A DNA stretch of 64,000 nt from JAUVPY01 sp034412795 (GCA_034412795.1 DAOUMD010000044.1:1-64000); one strand, 5' to 3'; shown: positions 8,148 to 16,636, numbered from the stretch's first letter. Made by a program: numbers and translations. Notes: generated from the letters alone by a model not told the origin.

Positions 8148-11100
8148 TTCACTCGCTTACCACGTGGCAGTCCGTTCAACCCCGGCCTTGGTCGGACGCA
8201 GGAGGATCATGGAGCAGATTCAAACTGCCGTCGAGTCGGAGGGGGACGCTGTCGTATTTTACATACCCGGCGCTGGTGGCATTGGCAAGACTCGCTTGCT
8301 GACCGAAGTATTGCGGTTGTGCCAAGAGGGCCTCTGGAGAAGCCGAGATAAGCCTTTGCTAGCGGCCGAGGACCCTGTGGACCTCTATCATACCCAAACT
8401 CACTCCTTGGAAGGTCTGGCGCGTGCGATGGGTACCGTGATCGGACCGGGGATTCGAGATGAGTACTTCAAGTCTTACAGCGAGGAACTCGAGACCTTGG
8501 ATCAGAGAAAGCCCGACTTGCGCTACGCGTTGCCCGAAATCACCGAGCTGCGTGACCGGGTGACACAAACCCTTATCGAAGACTTCCGCGGGCTGGCCCA
8601 AAGCTATCGAGTAGTGATGGCCTTCGACACTGCTGAAATGTTGCTATACGAGACGGACGCCGTCCAACAGATACTGCGCCTGGGAGCGGAGGGGGTAGGA
8701 GTCCGCCACTGGCTGATCGAGCAACTGTTGCCGGGCGTGCCCAATGCTGTGTTCCTCGTCGCCGGTCGCCCCCGGTCTCAGTTACTTGAGGACCTGAGAA
8801 CCAGCCTGCGCAGTCGTTTGCAGGTGATCGAGCTTGAGCGATTTAATGAGCAGGAAACACTGGACTACTTCGTCGAGGTAGCGGCGGCGGCTCGTGCCGA
8901 CGACGAGCTAGACGTAGCCCAGCGCGTTGAAAACATCCCGGAGGATACCCGTAAGGTCATCCACTTGTTGGCCGATGGCCGGCCGATCTTGCTTTCTTTG
9001 GTGATGGACTTGGTCGCGCTGGCCCGGCGATTGCCGGATGACCTCAAGATCTCCCTGAGCCAGGCGCGGAAGCTCACCTCCGGTGAATTGCAGACGATTC
9101 GTGCCAAACTCGAGTCCAGTGTCGTCAGCCAATTTCAACACGTTGGTTCGCCCGCCGACGAGGCCATCCGCAGTTTGGCCTTCGCCAGCAAGGGGATGGA
9201 CCCCGTTCTGCTGGCGCGTGCGGCTGATATGGAAGAAGAGGAAGCCAAACAGGTACTCAGTGCGCTGACTGGTTTGCGCTTCGATGGAAGGGACGGATGG
9301 CCTGAGGCCATCCAGGAGTTGCGGCCTTTATCTTTTGTCAAAGTGCGCCCGGCGGACCAACGTGTGTTCCTGCACGACGAGATGTACGCACTGATGGACC
9401 GCCACGTGCTTAGCCGGTTGCCCGAGGCTGACGTCAAGCGCACCCAGCGTGCTATCCTGGCCCATTATGCCCAATTACTGGAGGAGACAAGGGGAAGGAT
9501 CGAAGCCTTGCAGCCGTCTGTCCGTGAAGAGATCACGCCTGATCGGCGTATCATCACCGTGCCACGTCCGGCCATGCCACCTGATCTCCTCGAAGAGCGG
9601 GCTAAGGCAGAAATATACCTGGACTATCTACGATCCGAAGAAGTCCATTACTTGTTGCGCTATAACGCGCTAGAGGGGTTTCAAGCTTATTGTCGCTACG
9701 CAGAGGTGGCTTATGAACAGAGCGATATCGAACTGGACATGCAGTTGCGTGATGAGTTGCTGGCGTTCATCAATATGCCGGAGCACGAGGGCTTGTCCAC
9801 TATTGATGAATTGTCCCACGCTGAGGTAGATCTGGACGCGGGCGTTCGATGGATTAAACGCAATAGTCGATTTGGTCGCAACCCTGGTGTGGCAGTGAAG
9901 ATTGCCAATCGTCTGCGGAGAGAAGCACCAGATTTGGTTGAGCGGGGAGGGGAACTTGGTGCGGCGTGTCTGGATGTTTGGGAAGGTTATGCACATGCCT
10001 ATTGGGGAGAGAATTATGATCGGGCCGAACAGTTGCTGCGGCGCGCCATTGAATCGCTGGGCAGTGCACAGCCTACGGACGAATTTCATCAATGGCAGAG
10101 GGATCTGGAACTGGCCAGTGCCTACAATGGTCTGGGATATCTGCTGGGGCTACGCGGCCGCCATTACCAGGCAGTGGTGGCTTATAAATTTGCTCTGCCA
10201 CTGTGGCGTAAGCTGGGTAAAGGATACGAGGCTGAGCACGCCAATACCCTGAACAACATGAGTTCGGCGCTGGCTGGGTCTGGCGATTTTGATGACGCCA
10301 TCCGAAAGTGCAAAGCCGGGCTCGAACTGCGGCTCCGGCAGGGGGCGCGCTATCCCATCGCCCTGAGCTACAACACACTAGGGGTGATTCAAATCCTCAA
10401 TAACCAACCACATCGGGCGCGCTCCAATTGCGAACGCGCGCTGGCCATCTTCCGCGAACTGGAAATGATGCGTGGTATCGGCATGGCCAACGTCGCGCTG
10501 GCCGAAGCTATTCGTCGTATGGGGGCGGTGGACGAAATGTATTTCCCGGAAGAGCAGGTCGACCTTATGCGTCAGGCCCTCCAACACGCGCGTGAGGCGG
10601 TTTCTATTTTTGGCCCCTACCGGGACTGGCCGGACGTCGAGCGTGATGAACCTCTGGTCTCGGAGCCTTCACGCTTAGTGGATGCGTTAATCGAGTTGGG
10701 TTGTGCACATCGAGACTGGGCATACCTATGGCCGCACTATGCACCAAACCCTGATGACCCAACTTGTGATGAACTGGTAGAGAATGGGGAGCAAGCCCTG
10801 CGTGAAGCAGCCCGAGTTGCCGAGTCACAACAGCCTCACCGTGCCGTGGATGCGCTGGTCAATCTGGCCTGGCTGAAGTATTACGTTGAAGATCTTGCCG
10901 GCGTCGATGTGGTCCTGAACGAGGTGCAGGCCAAAGTCGGCGACGACTATCTGATTACCGAAGGGACCGGTCTGCCGACAGAGGAATTGGATCGGCCTTG
11001 GTACTGGGTACAGTTAGGCAAGTTGTACGTGCTGAGAGGGCACATTGCTTTTAATCGCTACCACGAAGAGAGGCACGGCGATCTGGAGCAGGCTTATGCT

Positions 11101-11340
11101 GCATTGAAAGAGTCGGCCACAATGTATACGTTAGCCCTGGCATACTATGATCTATTTGGACAGGGCCAAGCGTTCCGTGATATGAAGCGTGCTGAGGATC
11201 GTATCGATGACCGGTTCAGAGGGTTGAACCTTGAGGAATTGGGCGTCATCACCGAGGCTGTTCAAACCACGGCCGATGCATATCGGCTGGGACAAACGCG
11301 TCTGGTGACGCTGATGGACAAATGGTTCGGGCCGGTGTGA
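8140..11340 (+). CDS. STAND ATPase with C-terminal TPR array
   Basis: 1066 residues. ALVGRRRIMEQI starts the NTPase; Walker A GAGGIGKT is at residues 44-51, Walker B-like YRVVMAFDTAEM near 158-168, and VFLVAGRPR resembles a sensor-1 strand followed by Arg. The middle has winged-helix-like pieces (SFVKVRPADQRVFLHDEMYALMD). From about 560 on the chain is helical with TPR character (YNGLGYLLGLRGRHYQAVVAYKFAL, NNMSSALAGSGDFDDAIRKCKAG, YNTLGVIQILNNQPHRARSNCERAL). Family knowledge: such STAND proteins act as signal-gated switches or scaffolds in regulation or immunity. No effector domain is attached, so any output must come from a partner, for example the GNAT or radical SAM protein downstream. It follows the previous gene with an 8-base overlap. 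Confidence 0.8.
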   Translation: MIDSLAYHVAVRSTPALVGRRRIMEQIQTAVESEGDAVVFYIPGAGGIGKTRLLTEVLRLCQEGLWRSRDKPLLAAEDPVDLYHTQTHSLEGLARAMGTVIGPGIRDEYFKSYSEELETLDQRKPDLRYALPEITELRDRVTQTLIEDFRGLAQSYRVVMAFDTAEMLLYETDAVQQILRLGAEGVGVRHWLIEQLLPGVPNAVFLVAGRPRSQLLEDLRTSLRSRLQVIELERFNEQETLDYFVEVAAAARADDELDVAQRVENIPEDTRKVIHLLADGRPILLSLVMDLVALARRLPDDLKISLSQARKLTSGELQTIRAKLESSVVSQFQHVGSPADEAIRSLAFASKGMDPVLLARAADMEEEEAKQVLSALTGLRFDGRDGWPEAIQELRPLSFVKVRPADQRVFLHDEMYALMDRHVLSRLPEADVKRTQRAILAHYAQLLEETRGRIEALQPSVREEITPDRRIITVPRPAMPPDLLEERAKAEIYLDYLRSEEVHYLLRYNALEGFQAYCRYAEVAYEQSDIELDMQLRDELLAFINMPEHEGLSTIDELSHAEVDLDAGVRWIKRNSRFGRNPGVAVKIANRLRREAPDLVERGGELGAACLDVWEGYAHAYWGENYDRAEQLLRRAIESLGSAQPTDEFHQWQRDLELASAYNGLGYLLGLRGRHYQAVVAYKFALPLWRKLGKGYEAEHANTLNNMSSALAGSGDFDDAIRKCKAGLELRLRQGARYPIALSYNTLGVIQILNNQPHRARSNCERALAIFRELEMMRGIGMANVALAEAIRRMGAVDEMYFPEEQVDLMRQALQHAREAVSIFGPYRDWPDVERDEPLVSEPSRLVDALIELGCAHRDWAYLWPHYAPNPDDPTCDELVENGEQALREAARVAESQQPHRAVDALVNLAWLKYYVEDLAGVDVVLNEVQAKVGDDYLITEGTGLPTEELDRPWYWVQLGKLYVLRGHIAFNRYHEERHGDLEQAYAALKESATMYTLALAYYDLFGQGQAFRDMKRAEDRIDDRFRGLNLEELGVITEAVQTTADAYRLGQTRLVTLMDKWFGPV

Positions 11341-11867
11341 GAGTCAGATGGGGACGATTGATACGCCCTTTCGCCGCTGGCGACCAGACGAGTTTGATTA
11401 CTACCATTGATACGGTCTGCGGTGAAAGCCGCTGGATGAGCACCCGTCGCTTTGAGCCAACCCCAGCCTGGACCCACGCGCTTGTTCAACCCGACTGTCC
11501 CCGGCACCTTTTGTTGGTGGTTGGAGTCGATGAGGCTATTATGGGTTGGTGCCGACTGTTTCCGACCGATCTATGCAATGGGGCTCCACCCCAAGTGAGC
11601 TTGGGGATAGGGCTGCTTCAACCATATCGTGATATGGGCATCGGTACGGCTCTCGCCCGCGAAGCATTAGAATGGGCTTCGTTGAACGAAGTGCAGAGTG
11701 TGATCCTCTCTACTCGACCAGACAACACGCGTGCGATTCACGTGTTCAAAAAATGTGGGTTCAGCATAACAGGATACATGTCAGGCAATCTGTTGGCGAT
11801 GCAGTGGGAGTCGTGCTTTTTACATAATGGAGCAAGTGATTATCACCTAAGGAGAAAGCATCTGTGA
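11337..11867 (+). CDS. GNAT-family N-acetyltransferase
   Basis: 176 residues from a GTG that overlaps the TGA of the TPR ATPase (GTGTGA); the frame is open to an upstream GTG at 11322. Seen: an N-terminal beta strand RLIRPFAAGD, the acetyl-CoA loop PYRDMGIGTALAREALEWA (the R/Q-x-x-G-x-G/A motif), and the last strands VILSTRPDNTRAIHVFKKCGFSI typical of GNATs. Transfers an acetyl group from acetyl-CoA to an amine; the acceptor is unknown. Its position between the STAND ATPase and the radical SAM enzyme suggests it acts on the same peptide or protein. It overlaps the next gene by 4 bases. Confidence 0.83.
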   Translation: MRVRWGRLIRPFAAGDQTSLITTIDTVCGESRWMSTRRFEPTPAWTHALVQPDCPRHLLLVVGVDEAIMGWCRLFPTDLCNGAPPQVSLGIGLLQPYRDMGIGTALAREALEWASLNEVQSVILSTRPDNTRAIHVFKKCGFSITGYMSGNLLAMQWESCFLHNGASDYHLRRKHL

Positions 11868-13369
11868 TCGACAAATCTGATGTCTCTCAGATCCTTTGGG
11901 ATGCCAATGATCAGCAATCTGAGCAAGATTGTGCCTGCACTGCTCAAGATGTGGAACCCAGGTTGTTGAACGCGGTACCGGGTGAACGAGCGGAAGACGA
12001 TTGCGCCTGTCCAGATACCAGCTTTGCGCGCGTCGCCCCACCGCTAACAGAGGCAGAAACCACCAACTGGCAGGTCGCTCCTTCCCTTCATCGTGCACCC
12101 TTACCAGACAGGCACGAGCTTGTTTTTAACTACCTCAGCTCGACCGGAGTGGTGGTGCTAAACGAGCCCGCGCGTGCTGTCCTGGATTCTTTCACTTACC
12201 CCCGTATGTTGAATGGCACAGCTTCACGCCAACTGGCCGCTCTACGACTGCTTCAACCCGTGGACTTCGTCAGGTCGCCCGTTGATTCGCAACCGCATAC
12301 ACTGACTGCTTGGCTGCACATAACCAACATCTGCAATCTGCGTTGCGCCTACTGCTATCTGGCTAAGACCGACGAGACGATGAATGAAGCGACGGGGCGA
12401 GCAGCGTTGGAGGCCATCTGCCGATCGGCGATACGTCACGACTTTCAGGCGATAAAGTTGAAATATGCTGGTGGTGAACCTACTCTCAATTTTCAGTTGA
12501 TTCGTGCTCTTCACGAGCAGGCCATAGCGTTGACAAATGAGGCTGAATTAGGTCTACGCGAGGTGGTGCTGAGTAATGGCGTTGCACTAAGCGGTCGGAT
12601 GCTGGATTATATGCGCGATAGCGGCATGCGCCTGATGATCTCCCTCGATGGTGTCGGCGCAGGCCACGATGCGCAACGAGCCTTCCCTGATGGACGCGGC
12701 AGCTTTGACCGGGTTGTACGTGGTGTGGACCGGGCCCTGAATCGGGGCCTGCGACCCTATCTTTCTATCACGGTCACGGGGTACAACGCCGGAGGCATTG
12801 CTGATGCCGTGGCATTTGCCCTGGACCGAGATTTGCTCTTTAACCTCAATTTCTATCGCGACAGCGACAATTGCCACAAGAGAGCAGAGATGGCAGTTGA
12901 GGACGAGCGCTTGATTGCGGGCATGCGTGCTGCTTTTTCGATTATCGAAGAAAGGCTGCCTCGTCAGAGCTTAATCGCTGGCCTTTTGGACCGGGCCAGC
13001 TTTGGCGCTCTACATGATCGTGCCTGTGGAGCCGGTCGTAACTATCTGGTGATTGATCATCACGGGCGCGTCGCGCGCTGCCAGATGGAGATCGGGCGGA
13101 CAATCACGGATGTGTTCGCGGACGACCCGCTGTCGGCCGTTCAGGGGGAGGCAACCGGGTTTCAAAACGTGGCGGTGGACGAGAAAGAAGCGTGCCGTGA
13201 TTGCCCCTGGCGCTATTGGTGTGCTAGTGGATGTCCTCTACTCACCTACCGGGTTACAGGACGCAGCGATTTCAAATTGCCCTACTGCAACGTGTATCGT
13301 GCCCTGTTTCCCGACGTACTCAGATTGGAGGGCCTGCGTTTGTTGAAATGGAAATCGTCACTCGTGTGA
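11864..13369 (+). CDS. Radical SAM/SPASM peptide maturase-like protein
   Basis: 501 residues, GTG start with AAGGAG seven bases upstream and a 4-base overlap with the GNAT gene. Radical SAM motif C157-x3-C161-x2-C164 in ITNICNLRCAYCYLAK, then KYAGGEPTLNF (the GGE motif). The C-terminal SPASM region has cysteines in RACGAGRNYLVID, VARCQMEIG, EACRDCPWRYWCASGCP and LPYCNVY, enough for auxiliary Fe-S clusters. SPASM radical SAM enzymes generally modify ribosomal peptides or protein side chains. Residues about 85-140 may be a small RRE/PqqD-like recognition domain (inference). The N-terminus carries two DCAC motifs (22-25 and 46-49). No obvious precursor peptide gene is adjacent, except perhaps the small ORF at 13624. 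Confidence 0.85.
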   Translation: MIDKSDVSQILWDANDQQSEQDCACTAQDVEPRLLNAVPGERAEDDCACPDTSFARVAPPLTEAETTNWQVAPSLHRAPLPDRHELVFNYLSSTGVVVLNEPARAVLDSFTYPRMLNGTASRQLAALRLLQPVDFVRSPVDSQPHTLTAWLHITNICNLRCAYCYLAKTDETMNEATGRAALEAICRSAIRHDFQAIKLKYAGGEPTLNFQLIRALHEQAIALTNEAELGLREVVLSNGVALSGRMLDYMRDSGMRLMISLDGVGAGHDAQRAFPDGRGSFDRVVRGVDRALNRGLRPYLSITVTGYNAGGIADAVAFALDRDLLFNLNFYRDSDNCHKRAEMAVEDERLIAGMRAAFSIIEERLPRQSLIAGLLDRASFGALHDRACGAGRNYLVIDHHGRVARCQMEIGRTITDVFADDPLSAVQGEATGFQNVAVDEKEACRDCPWRYWCASGCPLLTYRVTGRSDFKLPYCNVYRALFPDVLRLEGLRLLKWKSSLV

Positions 13370-13400
13370 AATATCGTTACTACACGCGGAATAGGATGCC

Positions 13401-13439
13401 GAGGGGGAAGGTTAAGACCTTCCCCCTCTTTCTCTTTCC
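13401..13439 (+). terminator. Rho-independent terminator after the maturase gene
   Basis: A perfect 12-bp stem GAGGGGGAAGGT/ACCTTCCCCCTC with a TAAG loop, followed by TTTCTCTTTCC. It ends the ATPase-GNAT-maturase operon. Confidence 0.85.
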
Positions 13440-13536
13440 TTTTGTGTGTGAGGTTACAGTGAGGTTTGGGTGACAATGTGGCGATGTTATGGTTAGCTAA
13501 CATTGATGATTGTGCGAAGTAGTGGTCCAGAAAATA

Positions 13537-13545
13537 TGCTATAGT
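13537..13545 (+). promoter_or_regulatory. Extended -10 promoter for the SPFH gene group
   Basis: TGCTATAGT, an extended -10 without a clear -35, about 80 bases before the ATG at 13624. Upstream at about 13485-13504 lies a dyad ATGTTA...TAACAT with TGGTTAGC between, a possible operator. Weak call. Confidence 0.3.
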
Positions 13546-13623
13546 TAGGTTAGATTTCGGATCAACAACTATACCCTTAAGCGCGTTGGCCTAAGTGCCA
13601 CCGCCGAAAAAAGGAGGATTACA

Positions 13624-13848
13624 ATGGAACCGTTGGAGTTTGAGCTAATTCTGAGTTTGGTGTTCGGTTTGGTTATCGCTGGCTTGCGAATGCGGCCTCA
13701 ACTCATTCCTCTCTCAATCTTTGACGAAGGACATGGCCGTGATTCATCAGGACTCCATCGCACAGGCTCGGCGCGATGTGGTCGTCCCTTAGAATCGTAC
13801 CGATTAGCGATGCATGAGAAGGAGAACAGACTATGGAAAATTCAATAA
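13624..13848 (+). CDS. Small hypothetical ORF with very strong ribosome site
   Basis: 74 residues, preceded by AAAAAAGGAGGATTACA, one of the best ribosome sites in the window. Residues 5-22 (EFELILSLVFGLVIAGLR) could form one short membrane helix; the rest is polar with many Arg/Ser/Gly. It is unlike anything I recognise. It overlaps the SPFH gene start by 16 bases, so it could be a leader ORF coupling translation, a small membrane partner of the SPFH protein, or less likely a substrate of the maturase upstream. Coding status is supported by the ribosome site and position only. Confidence 0.45.
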   Translation: MEPLEFELILSLVFGLVIAGLRMRPQLIPLSIFDEGHGRDSSGLHRTGSARCGRPLESYRLAMHEKENRLWKIQ

Positions 13849-14927
13849 GCTTCTGGAAAAAGTTAGGCGTAGGGAAACTGATGGACATCTTCTGGCATCT
13901 GATCAGTGGCCCTATCTACGAACCTCCGCCCGTTGGTGAAAATCTGTTTTCTCCCCCCTTCACGCTGTCTCGTGGTCTTTTGGGCTTAGCCGGGCTGCTC
14001 GCCGTGCCCAATACGGGCCGCGTGGTTGTGCGGGGCCAGCGCGGATTCTGTCGAACTTTTGGCCCTGGTGTTCATAGCTTGCATACCTGCCCATCTGGCC
14101 GGCTGTGCGGCCAACTGGTGGATATGTCCCAACACAGCCTTGAGGTCGGTCTGGATAACCTCAACACGGTAGACTTGGCCCAAGTCTCCTTGCTCATTAA
14201 CGTGGAATTCAAGGTTGACGATCCGCAGGCAATCATCCAGATCGCTTCTCCGCTTCAATCACTGACTCGAATGGCTGAGAGTGCCGCTCGGCGGGTGATT
14301 GAAGCCTTGCTTCACCGCTCTTTATTCGGGGATGCGAACGTTTCACAAGTGTCCAGTAAGTCCACCCTCGAACGTCAAATTCGCCTGACTTTGCTTGCCG
14401 AGCCGGCTCTCAAAGGACTACGCATTCTCAGCATAAAGATTGTCAAAGTCGAAGGAGACCCGGACCATCTCCGTCTCGCGGCCCAGGCAATACTGGCAGA
14501 GCGGAAACTCTTGGCTGAGGAGGCTGACCTTCAGGCTCGTCGCCTATTAGCCAACGACCAGCGCGAATTAGTCCTGTTCGAGGCCCAGACAGAACGGATG
14601 GCAGCCTTCATAAAAGGAGGGGTTGCGGTCGACGACGCCCGGCGCCAGACTGACATCTTCAACCTCGAGAATGCCCACCGCGAATACGAGCGCATGATGG
14701 TGGAGACGAAACTGGCTCACGAACGAGCACTGGCCCGCATTGGGGCGCTGGGGCAGGCTGTATCCGCTTTAGCTGATCCTCGCCATCTGGCCGTCGCCAA
14801 CGCCACCTACGGTCACAACGGTTACACGGACGGACGTGATCAAGCCTTAGCTCAGGTCATTGATAACTTGGTCGAGCAGGATGCAGTCGGCGCCCCGACC
14901 AGTTCAAACGGCCATTCCAGCCAGTGA
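13833..14927 (+). CDS. SPFH/band-7 domain protein
   Basis: 364 residues, ATG preceded by GAGAAGGAGAA. Residues about 50-215 follow the SPFH/band-7 (stomatin/flotillin) pattern: GRVVVRGQRGFCRTFGPGVH, then VSLLINVEFKVDDPQAIIQ, then AAQAILAERKLLAEEADLQ entering a coiled coil to about 310 (ERMMVETKLAHERALARIG). A Gly/Leu-rich segment (SRGLLGLAGLLAV, about 46-58) may insert in or lie on the membrane, but there is no clear N-terminal membrane anchor as in classical family members. Family role: oligomeric membrane-domain scaffold. With the next gene it may form a membrane platform connected to the island's ATPases (inference). Confidence 0.75.
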   Translation: MENSISFWKKLGVGKLMDIFWHLISGPIYEPPPVGENLFSPPFTLSRGLLGLAGLLAVPNTGRVVVRGQRGFCRTFGPGVHSLHTCPSGRLCGQLVDMSQHSLEVGLDNLNTVDLAQVSLLINVEFKVDDPQAIIQIASPLQSLTRMAESAARRVIEALLHRSLFGDANVSQVSSKSTLERQIRLTLLAEPALKGLRILSIKIVKVEGDPDHLRLAAQAILAERKLLAEEADLQARRLLANDQRELVLFEAQTERMAAFIKGGVAVDDARRQTDIFNLENAHREYERMMVETKLAHERALARIGALGQAVSALADPRHLAVANATYGHNGYTDGRDQALAQVIDNLVEQDAVGAPTSSNGHSSQ

Positions 14928-14969
14928 GAGAGTGCAACTCGTGGACGGCCGGTCATAGGGAGCATCATA

Positions 14970-16112
14970 ATGGATTTACACATCCACCTTGTGCGGCAAG
15001 AATCTCGGTTAGAAGGGCAACCACTGCCCCCTGAGAGTGACGAATCAGGCTACCACGCCATTTTCGCATTTGAGTTGTTGCGACGCCCCTACAACGAGTT
15101 CCACGCTCGGGCCCGGAATCCCATGATGGCTGCGCCCCTGTTTGAGGCCTGGGACAGGCAGATTCACTTTATTGAGAGTCTTCACCTACCTGGTTCAATT
15201 CCCTCCTGCAATCCCGTGTTCGAGTTGCGCTTCATCGCTTACCCCGATCGAAACCAGGTGGACCTGTTTCTATTAGGCAAGGCGTTTGCCCAGACTTCTG
15301 ACCAGGCTCGATCCCAGGCTCTGGTTCTGGGCCATGAGGTGTTTAGCCTGTTTCCCTTTGATTTTATCTTGCACCCGTTGTCGAACCGAGTTGACTTTGA
15401 GAGAGCTTATCGATCCGAATGGATTGCCAACCTAAAGCGCTTTGAGCAGATAGTCGAGGTTCGACGCTTTGAACGATTGGTATCTTGCTCAGATCATGGC
15501 GATGGACTCAATCCAATCTACCTCACTCACAACTGGGAGTGGCACCTGCAGAGTATGGAACAAGTGTGGTGTGCCCTACCGAAGTATCAGCAACCTTTGA
15601 TGTTCATCGTCAACCTCTCACCCACCCTCTGGAATCGCGCGGATTACGTCTATTTGAACGAACTGGAACACTTAATCAATGAGGGAGCGATTCCTGCTGC
15701 TCTGGCTCCGGAGGTTGACTCTGCCCTGAATCTGTATCGTCTATTACTGCATCGGACGCCTCGACCCTTTACAATGCGCATAGTATTGGTGGGGATATCT
15801 GCCGCACCTCGTGGTTTAGCCAACGCAGTTGGAGCTGGCCTTTGCCTGCCTTCACTTCAGATAGGACCCAACGAAACGACGCCGACCGCGCACTACACTC
15901 TAACCCAACCTGGAGACTCAACGGATTTGTCCCTGGCCAGACTTAACCTGGCGCAACTGAGTCAATGTGAATGGGGTAGCGATCTGGTAGGCATCCCTAT
16001 TCGGCGATTGCGGTATGCGGTCAATGCCAGGCAGGCGCAGGCAGTCTTTCGGATTCCGATCCCTCCGGAGGCTGGATTCCCTGATATCTTTCTGGGCCGG
16101 GAGGTCATTTGA
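14970..16112 (+). CDS. Hypothetical; possible HerA/VirB4-type N-terminal domain lacking the motor
   Basis: 380 residues, no P-loop. Segments resemble, by my recollection, the N-terminal part of HerA/VirB4/TraC-like ATPases: FELRFIAYPDRNQVDLFLLG, then ALVLGHEVFSLFPFDFILHP, and at the C-terminus RRLRYAVNARQAQAVFRIPIP, which in the longer proteins directly precedes the motor domain. Here the chain ends about 18 residues later, and its TGA (16110-16112) lies within the left arm of a palindromic element. Either a genuine short domain working with the SPFH neighbour or a gene that lost its motor domain at the element. No ATPase domain follows in any frame up to 16.6 kb. The ATG lacks a clear ribosome site. 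Confidence 0.55.
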   Translation: MDLHIHLVRQESRLEGQPLPPESDESGYHAIFAFELLRRPYNEFHARARNPMMAAPLFEAWDRQIHFIESLHLPGSIPSCNPVFELRFIAYPDRNQVDLFLLGKAFAQTSDQARSQALVLGHEVFSLFPFDFILHPLSNRVDFERAYRSEWIANLKRFEQIVEVRRFERLVSCSDHGDGLNPIYLTHNWEWHLQSMEQVWCALPKYQQPLMFIVNLSPTLWNRADYVYLNELEHLINEGAIPAALAPEVDSALNLYRLLLHRTPRPFTMRIVLVGISAAPRGLANAVGAGLCLPSLQIGPNETTPTAHYTLTQPGDSTDLSLARLNLAQLSQCEWGSDLVGIPIRRLRYAVNARQAQAVFRIPIPPEAGFPDIFLGREVI

Positions 16113-16216
16113 GAGGTATCTTCTCAATAATTCGGGGTAGGGGCAGTGCCTTGCGCCTGCCCGACAGGGCGACCACAAGGGATCGCCCCTACATTTTGAG
16201 AAGATACTTTGAGAGT
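16107..16216. repeat. Palindromic element with nested GGGGC hairpins (MITE/REP-like)
   Basis: Outer arms TTGAGAGGTATCTTCTCAA (16109-16127) and TTGAGAAGATACTTTGAGAG (16196-16215) are complementary apart from a few bases. Inside, TAGGGGCAG...CTGCCC and GGGCGA...TCGCCCCTA form further stems. Similar GTAGGGGC-type palindromes are frequent in Chloroflexota genomes (recalled, not searched). It contains the stop codon of the preceding gene. Confidence 0.7.
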
Positions 16217-16241
16217 AGGGTGCATTCAATTTCAGTTGTAC

Positions 16242-16300
16242 GCGCAGGCATACCTACCCTGCCGGTAGGCACGGGCAGGTATGCCTGCGCTTTTCTTTTT
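16242..16300 (+). terminator. Long hairpin with T-tract
   Basis: Perfect 14-bp arms GCGCAGGCATACCT and AGGTATGCCTGCGC with a 21-base loop, then TTTTCTTTTT. It would work as a terminator for the SPFH group; it may itself be a repeat element. Confidence 0.6.
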
Positions 16301-16312
16301 GTACAGGCCTTT

Positions 16313-16341
16313 TTGCCTGAGCCCTGTGTCTGAGATATAAT
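16313..16341 (+). promoter_or_regulatory. Candidate promoter for the glycosyltransferase genes
   Basis: TTGCCT and TATAAT separated by exactly 17 bases. Predicted start near 16348, giving a leader of about 350 bases that contains two inverted repeats (16433-16520 and 16548-16636). Confidence 0.45.
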
Positions 16342-16432
16342 AACCCACAGGAACATTCTATTCTTATGTCCCCTTCGCCATTAAGTGGAGGGGGCTTTCC
16401 ATATAATGTATGCTCACGCGTTCTACACGTGG

Positions 16433-16520
16433 TTAGGCTTTTCCAAGAATTAAATTGCGCAAACGTCCCGCCAAGCCTCGTTGAAACAAAGCCAGACAAG
16501 TGATGCCTGGAAAAGCCTAA
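16433..16520. repeat. Inverted repeat, 13-bp perfect arms
   Basis: TTAGGCTTTTCCA at 16433-16445 and its exact reverse complement at 16508-16520, 62 bases apart. Small non-coding element in the 583-base gap between genes. Confidence 0.6.
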
Positions 16521-16547
16521 GGGTTCATAAAAGAATAATTTCCCGTG

Positions 16548-16636
16548 TGTCATTTCGAGCGAAGGGCTTAATCCCTCTCAAGGTTGATTGCGCAGCCATC
16601 GCTGATGGGGATTTCTGGCTATCGCTCGAAATGACA
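16548..16636. repeat. Inverted repeat of the TGTCATTTCGAGCGA type
   Basis: Perfect 15-bp arms TGTCATTTCGAGCGA (16548-16562) and TCGCTCGAAATGACA (16622-16636). A related GTCATTCTGAG palindrome occurs at 44359-44440. Confidence 0.7.

Noticed and set aside
1502..16112. Interpretation of the island as a prophage or integrative element
   Set aside because: No integrase, transposase, terminase, portal or relaxase is encoded and no direct repeats at tRNA ends were seen, although tRNA-Ser genes lie next to it.
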